A stretch of DNA of 64,000 nt from an uncultured Burkholderiales bacterium (GTDB lineage Bacteria > Pseudomonadota > Gammaproteobacteria > Burkholderiales > Burkholderiaceae_C). Below the pieces are notes generated by a model, which saw only the letters and a list, made by a program, of their open reading frames with translations, had not been told where the DNA came from and did not search any database. Below, piece by piece: positions 57,996 to 64,000 of this stretch (positions are counted from its first letter, which is position 1; each line of letters starts with the position of its first letter). The stretch lies in the NCBI GenBank assembly GCA_903887325.1, contig CAISPG010000125.1, positions 47,152-111,151 on the forward strand, given 5' to 3'. The translations under genes were made by a program, and so were the position numbers.

Positions 57996-60900
57996 TCAAG
58001 ACTTGACAGCTGCTTTTTTGGCTTTGGCAGCGCCGGCCGGTTTGGCCTGTGCTGCCGCCGCCATGTCGCCGAGTGCGCGCTTGTATTCGTTAGGGAACAC
58101 CTTGACGAACTTAGCGCGGGCCTCGTTCCAGTTGTCCAACAATGCCCGGGCGCGTTTGGAACCGGTCCAGCGGTGGTGGTCTTCCAGCAGTTTCTTTAAC
58201 TGCGCTTCATCGGTCAGTCCGCGGTGCCACAAAGCTAGCGGCAGGGTGTCGGTTTGTTCTTTGTCACCGAGCACTTTGTCCATGCTGACCATGGCGGTGT
58301 TGCAGCGTTGCGCGAACAGGCCGTCTTCGTCGTAAACATAAGCGATACCGCCGCTCATGCCTGCAGCGAAATTGCGGCCGGTATTTCCCAGCACGGCCAC
58401 CGTGCCGCCGGTCATATATTCGCAACCGTGGTCGCCCGTGCCTTCAACCACCGCCGTGGCACCGGACAAACGCACCGCAAAACGCTCACCGGCCACGCCG
58501 CAGAAAAACGCTTCGCCGCTGGTCGCGCCATACAACACGGTGTTACCGACGATGGTGTTGCTGGTGGCCTCACCCCGGAAATCGATGCTGGGGCGCACCA
58601 CCACACGGCCACCGGACAAACCTTTGCCGGTGTAGTCGTTAGCGTCACCGATCAAATACAGCGTGATGCCTTTGGCCAAAAACGCGCCGAAGGATTGACC
58701 GCCTGTGCCTTCCAATTGGATGCGCAATGTGTCGTCAGGCAAACCTTCGGGTCGCACCTTGGTGAGTGCGCCGGACAACATGGCACCGACCGAGCGGTTG
58801 ACGTTGCGAGCGACTTCCATGAACTGCACTTTTTCACCCTTGTCGATGGCGGCGCGGCTTTTCTCGATCAGCACTTTGTCCAGCGCCTTGTCCAAGCCAT
58901 GTTCTTGTGTCGCCACGTGGAACAAAGGCGTGCCCTCGGGCACCACGGGACGGGCCAGCAAACGGACAAAGTCCAAACCTTTGGCTTTCCAGTGTTCAAC
59001 ACCTTTTTTCATGTCCAGCAAATCGCTGCGGCCAATCAAATCGTCGAACTTGGCAATGCCCAGTTGCGCCATGATGTGGCGCACTTCCTCGGCGATGAAG
59101 AAGAAGTAATTCACCACGTGCTCGGGTTTACCGGCGAATTTTTTACGCAGCTCAGGGTCTTGTGTGGCGACACCCACGGGGCAGGTGTTGAGGTGGCATT
59201 TGCGCATCATGATGCAGCCTTCCACCACCAATGGCGCTGTCGCAAAACCGAATTCATCCGCGCCCAACAATGCGCCTATGGCCACATCGCGACCGGTCTT
59301 CATTTGGCCGTCGGTTTGCACACGAATGCGTCCACGCAATCCGTTCATCACCAAGGTTTGCTGGGTTTCGGCCAAACCGATTTCCCAAGGGCTGCCTGCG
59401 TGTTTGATGGACGACCAAGAAGAGGCACCGGTGCCGCCATCGTGTCCGGCGATCACCACGTGGTCGGCCTTGCACTTGGCCACGCCTGCGGCAATCGTGC
59501 CCACGCCAACCTCAGACACCAGCTTGACGCTGATGTCCGCATGCGGCGCGACGTTTTTCAAATCGTGAATCAGCTGGGCCAAATCTTCGATGGAATAAAT
59601 ATCATGGTGCGGCGGCGGAGAAATCAAACCGACGCCGGGCACCGAGTAACGCAGAAAACCGATGTACTCGGACACCTTGCCGCCGGGCAGTTGACCGCCC
59701 TCGCCCGGCTTGGCGCCTTGCGCCATCTTGATTTGAATCTGGTCAGCGCTGCTCAGGTATTCCGCTGTCACACCAAAGCGGCCGGAAGCGACCTGCTTGA
59801 TTTTCGAACGCAGTGAATCTCCGGCCAGCAAAGGCATATCGACTTCGACTTGTTTGTCGCCGATCACGCTCTTCAAGGACTCGCCTTGTTTAATAGGTAT
59901 GCCTTTGAGTTCGTTGCGGTAACGCGCCGGGTCTTCGCCGCCTTCGCCGGTGTTGCTTTTGCCGCCGATGCGGTTCATGGCGACAGCCAAAGTGGCGTGC
60001 GCCTCGGTGCTGATTGAGCCCAAAGACATGGCACCGGTGGCAAAGCGTTTGACGATTTCCGCTGCCGGTTCGACTTGCTCAATGGGAATGGCTTTGGCCG
60101 TATCGATTTTGAATTCGAACAAACCGCGCAATGTCATGTGGCGGCGGCTTTGGTCGTTGATGATTTGCGCGTACTCTTTGTAAGTGGACCAGTTGTTGGC
60201 GCGTGCGCTGTGCTGCAATTTGGCAATCGCGTCCGGGGTCCACATGTGGTCTTCGCCGCGTGTGCGCCAGGCGTATTCACCGCCTGCGTCCAGCATGGTG
60301 GCCAATACCGGGTCTTCGCTAAAGGCACTGGCGTGCATGCGAATTGCTTCTTCGGCGATCTCAAAAATACCTATGCCTTGCACGCGGCTGGGCGTGCCGG
60401 TGAAATATTTGTCAATCGTTTCGCTGTTGACACCAATGGCTTCAAACAATTGCGCGCCGCAGTACGACATGTAAGTGGACACGCCCATCTTGGACATGAT
60501 TTTGGACAGTCCTTTGCCGATGGCTTTGACGTAGTTGTAAATGGCTTTGTCAGCAGACAAGTCACCCGGCAACTGCGCGTGCATGCTGGCCAAGGATTCC
60601 ATCGCCAAATAAGGATGCACCGCTTCGGCACCGTAACCGGCGAGCACCGCAAAGTGATGCACTTCGCGGGCGCTGCCGGTTTCCACCACCAAACCAGCGC
60701 TGGTGCGCATGCCCTCTTTCACCAAATGCTGGTGAATCGCCGACAAGGCCAGCAACGCGGGAATCGCCACTTGCGTGGCGTTCAAACCGCGGTCGCTGAT
60801 GATGAGGATGTTGTGACCGCCTTTGATCTGATCCACCGCTTGTGCGCACAAAGATGCCAACTTGGCTTCCACACCTTCGTGGCCCCAACTCAAGGGGTAA

Positions 60901-62696
60901 GTGATGTCCAAGGTGGCGCTTTTGAATTTGCCGTTGGTCATGCTCTCGATATGGCGCAGCTTGGCCATGTCTTGGAAGTCCAGCACCGGTTGGCCGACCT
61001 CAAGCCGCATCGGCGGATTGACCTGGTTGATGTCGAGCAAGTTCGGTTTCGGTCCGACAAACGAGACCAGCGACATGACGATGGCTTCGCGGATCGGGTC
61101 GATCGGCGGGTTGGTCACTTGCGCGAACAACTGTTTGAAATAGTTGTAGAGCGATTTGTTTTTGTTGGACAACACAGCCAGCGGGCTGTCGTTGCCCATA
61201 GAGCCCAGCGCTTCTTCGCCGTTGGCCGCCATGGGGGCCATTAAGAATTTGAAATCTTCTTGTGTGTAACCGAAGGCTTGTTGACGGTCCAGCAAGGACA
61301 AGCTGGCGGCTTCGGGTGTACCGACCGGATGTTCTTCCACATCATCTAAACGGATACGCAGGTTTTCAATCCATTGCTTGTAGGGCTTGCTGTTGGCCAA
61401 ACCAGATTTCAACTCTTCGTCGTTGATCATGCGGCCTTGTTCCAAGTCGATCAAGAACATCTTGCCGGGCTGCAAACGCCATTTGCGAATGATCTTGCTC
61501 TCGGGCACAGGCAGCACGCCGGACTCGGAACCCATGATCACCAAATCGTCGTCGGTGATGCAATAGCGTGAAGGACGCAAGCCGTTGCGGTCTAAGGTCG
61601 CGCCGATTTGGCGACCATCGGTGAACACGATAGAGGCCGGGCCGTCCCACGGCTCCATCATGGCGGCGTGGTATTCGTAAAACGCGCGGCGACGCGGGTC
61701 CATGTGGCTGTGGTTTTCCCATGGCTCGGGAATCATCATCATCATGGCTTGGCTGATCGGGTAACCGGCCATGGTCAGCAACTCTAAGCAGTTGTCAAAG
61801 GTCGCGGTGTCTGATTGATCCGCAAAACTGATGGGGTACAGCTTTTTCAAATCGGCACCGAGCACAGCGGAAGCCATCACGCCTTCGCGTGCTTTCATCC
61901 AGTTGTAATTGCCTTTGACCGTGTTGATCTCGCCGTTGTGCGCCACATAGCGGTAAGGATGGGCCAGCGGCCATTCGGGGAAAGTGTTGGTGGAGAAACG
62001 CTGGTGCACCAAACCCAGCGCGGACACGCAACGCGTGTCTTGCAAATCTTTGAAATAGGTACCGACTTGGTCGGCCAGCAACAAGCCTTTGTAAATGACG
62101 GTGCGGCTGGACATGCTGGGCACGTAATACTCTTTGCCGTGCTTCAGGTTCAAATGAGAAATGGCGGCGCTGGCGGTTTTGCGAATGACGTATAGCTTGC
62201 GCTCGAGTGCGTCTTGCACGATGACATCGTTGCCGCGACCGATGAACACCTGACGGATCAAAGGCTCTTTGGCGCGTACCGTGGGCGACATGGGCATGTC
62301 TTTGTTCACCGGCACATCGCGCCAGCCCAGTAGCACTTGGCCTTCAGCGCGAATGGCACGCTCTAACTCTTGTTCACACGCCAAGCGTGACGCGCTTTCT
62401 TTAGGCAGAAACACCATGCCCACACCGTATTCACCGAAGGCCGGCAATTTCACGCCTTGCTTGGCCATGTCTTCGCGGTACAGCGCGTCGGGCAGCTGTA
62501 GCAATATGCCAGCACCGTCACCCATTAATTTGTCCGCCCCGACCGCGCCACGGTGGTCCAGGTTTTCCAGAATCTTCAAAGCTTGCGACACGATGTCGTG
62601 GCTTTTCTGGCCTTTGATATGCGCTACAAAACCCACACCGCAAGCGTCATGCTCTTGGTTAGACTGGTACAAACCCTCGGTAAACGCGTGTTGCAT
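57996..62696 (-). CDS. gltB: Glutamate synthase large subunit
   Basis: [29 protein letters not shown]...[17 protein letters not shown]-type N-terminal region (read as [27 protein letters not shown])...[20 protein letters not shown]...[32 protein letters not shown]. Track ORF begins 16 codons upstream. Confidence 0.97.
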   Translation of the reverse strand: MQHAFTEGLYQSNQEHDACGVGFVAHIKGQKSHDIVSQALKILENLDHRGAVGADKLMGDGAGILLQLPDALYREDMAKQGVKLPAFGEYGVGMVFLPKESASRLACEQELERAIRAEGQVLLGWRDVPVNKDMPMSPTVRAKEPLIRQVFIGRGNDVIVQDALERKLYVIRKTASAAISHLNLKHGKEYYVPSMSSRTVIYKGLLLADQVGTYFKDLQDTRCVSALGLVHQRFSTNTFPEWPLAHPYRYVAHNGEINTVKGNYNWMKAREGVMASAVLGADLKKLYPISFADQSDTATFDNCLELLTMAGYPISQAMMMMIPEPWENHSHMDPRRRAFYEYHAAMMEPWDGPASIVFTDGRQIGATLDRNGLRPSRYCITDDDLVIMGSESGVLPVPESKIIRKWRLQPGKMFLIDLEQGRMINDEELKSGLANSKPYKQWIENLRIRLDDVEEHPVGTPEAASLSLLDRQQAFGYTQEDFKFLMAPMAANGEEALGSMGNDSPLAVLSNKNKSLYNYFKQLFAQVTNPPIDPIREAIVMSLVSFVGPKPNLLDINQVNPPMRLEVGQPVLDFQDMAKLRHIESMTNGKFKSATLDITYPLSWGHEGVEAKLASLCAQAVDQIKGGHNILIISDRGLNATQVAIPALLALSAIHQHLVKEGMRTSAGLVVETGSAREVHHFAVLAGYGAEAVHPYLAMESLASMHAQLPGDLSADKAIYNYVKAIGKGLSKIMSKMGVSTYMSYCGAQLFEAIGVNSETIDKYFTGTPSRVQGIGIFEIAEEAIRMHASAFSEDPVLATMLDAGGEYAWRTRGEDHMWTPDAIAKLQHSARANNWSTYKEYAQIINDQSRRHMTLRGLFEFKIDTAKAIPIEQVEPAAEIVKRFATGAMSLGSISTEAHATLAVAMNRIGGKSNTGEGGEDPARYRNELKGIPIKQGESLKSVIGDKQVEVDMPLLAGDSLRSKIKQVASGRFGVTAEYLSSADQIQIKMAQGAKPGEGGQLPGGKVSEYIGFLRYSVPGVGLISPPPHHDIYSIEDLAQLIHDLKNVAPHADISVKLVSEVGVGTIAAGVAKCKADHVVIAGHDGGTGASSWSSIKHAGSPWEIGLAETQQTLVMNGLRGRIRVQTDGQMKTGRDVAIGALLGADEFGFATAPLVVEGCIMMRKCHLNTCPVGVATQDPELRKKFAGKPEHVVNYFFFIAEEVRHIMAQLGIAKFDDLIGRSDLLDMKKGVEHWKAKGLDFVRLLARPVVPEGTPLFHVATQEHGLDKALDKVLIEKSRAAIDKGEKVQFMEVARNVNRSVGAMLSGALTKVRPEGLPDDTLRIQLEGTGGQSFGAFLAKGITLYLIGDANDYTGKGLSGGRVVVRPSIDFRGEATSNTIVGNTVLYGATSGEAFFCGVAGERFAVRLSGATAVVEGTGDHGCEYMTGGTVAVLGNTGRNFAAGMSGGIAYVYDEDGLFAQRCNTAMVSMDKVLGDKEQTDTLPLALWHRGLTDEAQLKKLLEDHHRWTGSKRARALLDNWNEARAKFVKVFPNEYKRALGDMAAAAQAKPAGAAKAKKAAVKS

Positions 62697-62764
62697 TTCG
62701 CCATCCTCTGTGTAAATCGTGCAAGGGGCGTAAGCATAGTCCACAGATTAGGGTTTACCAAGCA

Positions 62765-62793
62765 AATTAATTGGGGTCAGGTTCCAATTAATT
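62765..62793. repeat. Perfect 10-bp inverted repeat AATTAATTGG-GGTCAGGTT-CCAATTAATT (REP-like palindrome)
   Basis: Direct reading; arms 62765-62774 and 62784-62793. Half-motif AATTAATTGGGG recurs at 62814-62825. Confidence 0.8.
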
Positions 62794-62830
62794 GTTGATT
62801 AATTTATTCAGGTAATTAATTGGGGACAGA

Positions 62831-63529
62831 TCAACTATCTTCGCTGGCCTTGAAAGGTCGGCCTGCTTTGCTCTTGCTGACTCGTCTTTTGGACAAGGGC
62901 TGCAGGCTTTGCGTGAAGTCATCCTCGCCCAGCGCCCAACCACCCAAAACAGACGATGTGAGCGCGTGCTTCTTGCTTTCTTCAATGCCAGCTTGAACCA
63001 ACTCGGCATAAGCTTTTTCTCTGGCGAACGGCGTGTTGCCCAGCGCCCAATAAACATCGTGCGCCACCAACCAGTTGTCCAAACGCGCCCCGACGTAATG
63101 CGCGTGGCTGGACCACGGGTGATCCAGCGGCTGCGCCACCATGCCTGCGCGTACCGGATTCAGATCGATGTAAACCATGCAGGCCAAAAAATAGCGCTCG
63201 GTTTGTATCAGCGAGCTGCGAAACCGGCCTTCCCACAAGGTGCCGGTGCGGGCGTAACGCTGGTTGAAATAACGCACATAGTCGCGGCCCAGGTCCTGCA
63301 TCATTTTTGACAGCGCCATGTCGGCTTGCGGGGTCACCAGCACATGCAAATGGTTATCCATCAACACAAAGGCATGCAAATCCACACCGTGCTTTTGGCA
63401 AAACCCGACCAACAGCTCAAGCAGTGTTTGCCGATCGCTGTTGTCTTTGAAAATCAATTGACGGTTGTTGCCACGCAATATCACGTGGTGCGGGTAACCG
63501 GGTAATGTGAGACGGGGCAGTCGGGCCAT
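62831..63529 (-). mobile_element. REP-associated tyrosine transposase (RAYT, Y1_Tnp/IS200-like)
   Basis: MARLPRLTLPGYPHHVILRGNNRQLIFKDNSDRQTLLELL...LHAFVLMDNHLHVLVTP (HUH motif HLH)...DLGRDYVRYFNQRYARTGTLWEGRFRSSLIQTERYFLACMVYIDLNPVRAGM. Confidence 0.93.
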
Positions 63530-63593
63530 GCGGCGATGGTAATGCGAGCCGATGTCGTCAGTGCGTGAAGAGTGCGCCGTTATCATGCGACAC

Positions 63594-63965
63594 ATGAATA
63601 AGCCGCCGTTTTCCCCGCCCGCCGACGGGCACGCCATGCATGTGTTTTGCCTGTGCGCGCAATGGTGCGGAACCTGTCGCGAATACCAACCTATTTTTGA
63701 GCAATTGGCAGCGCAGTTGCCCGACGTGCGGTTTGTGTGGGTAGATATCGAGGCCCATGATGACTTGCTTGGCGATCTGGATATTGAGAATTTTCCAACG
63801 CTGTTGATCGCCGATGCCCAAGGCCAAGCCAGGTTTGCGGGCACCGTGCTGCCGCACGCAGAGACTTTGCAGCGCATGTGCCAAGCGGCATTGGCCGGGG
63901 ATTTTCAATTGGTAAATGACCCCGTCTGGCAAAGCATCACACCTGAGTTGATGCGGTTGGATTAG
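63594..63965 (+). CDS. Thioredoxin-like protein
   Basis: HVFCLCAQWCGTCREYQPIFEQLAAQLPDVRFVWVDIEAHDDLLGDLDIENFPTLLIADAQGQARFAGTVLPHAETL (WCGTC, thioredoxin fold pattern). Confidence 0.88.
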   Translation: MNKPPFSPPADGHAMHVFCLCAQWCGTCREYQPIFEQLAAQLPDVRFVWVDIEAHDDLLGDLDIENFPTLLIADAQGQARFAGTVLPHAETLQRMCQAALAGDFQLVNDPVWQSITPELMRLD

Positions 63966-63976
63966 CGGGCGTGGGA

Positions 63977-63995
63977 AATTGGGGTCAGGTTCCAA
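63977..63995. repeat. Second copy of the 19-bp core AATTGGGGTCAGGTTCCAA
   Basis: Identical to 62769-62787; window ends 5 bp later. Confidence 0.8.
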
Positions 63996-64000
63996 GGAAA

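Noticed and set aside
58254-59816. 520-aa plus-strand ORF antisense to gltB (also 60075..61244, 389 aa)
   Set aside because: Lies wholly opposite the strongly conserved gltB; His/Gln/Arg-rich, low-complexity translation with no recognisable domain, as expected from codon-bias shadows.
1-64000. CRISPR array, rRNA or tRNA genes, prophage
   Set aside because: No regularly spaced repeats, no tRNA-like cloverleaf or rRNA sequence noticed, and no phage structural or integrase genes. A tRNAscan/Infernal run would be needed to exclude small RNAs fully.

Overview
Gene-dense chromosomal segment that looks like a betaproteobacterium (Burkholderiales-like from gene content and order; this is inference, no search was run). 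I could support about 68 protein-coding genes, counting a fatty-acid desaturase truncated at the left edge and a short ccmD, both missing from the supplied ORF track. I found no rRNA, tRNA or CRISPR array. Most of the window is housekeeping: rsmB, purN, ribF-ileS-lspA, lolD-lolC/E, recJ, trpS, a complete System I ccmABCDEFGHI operon, hisD-hisG-murA-ibaG, an ABC exporter, mlaBCADEF and gltB/gltD. The accessory or unusual parts are: (1) a two-gene DUF4258 + YgiT-type zinc-finger unit (toxin-antitoxin-like) inserted between gltB and gltD in the same orientation; (2) a DUF1778/GNAT (TacAT-type) pair with a palindrome just upstream; (3) a HipBA-type module with an inverted repeat in an AT-rich leader; (4) a CsgG-like/DUF4810/DUF799 lipoprotein triad; (5) a REP-associated tyrosine transposase (RAYT) next to a perfect 10-bp inverted repeat whose core recurs at the right edge; (6) a FemAB-like transferase gene with an ATGA overlap to ccmA. 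None of these is clearly a brand-new system. The gltB-[DUF4258-YgiT]-gltD arrangement and the RAYT repeats are the best targets for follow-up.
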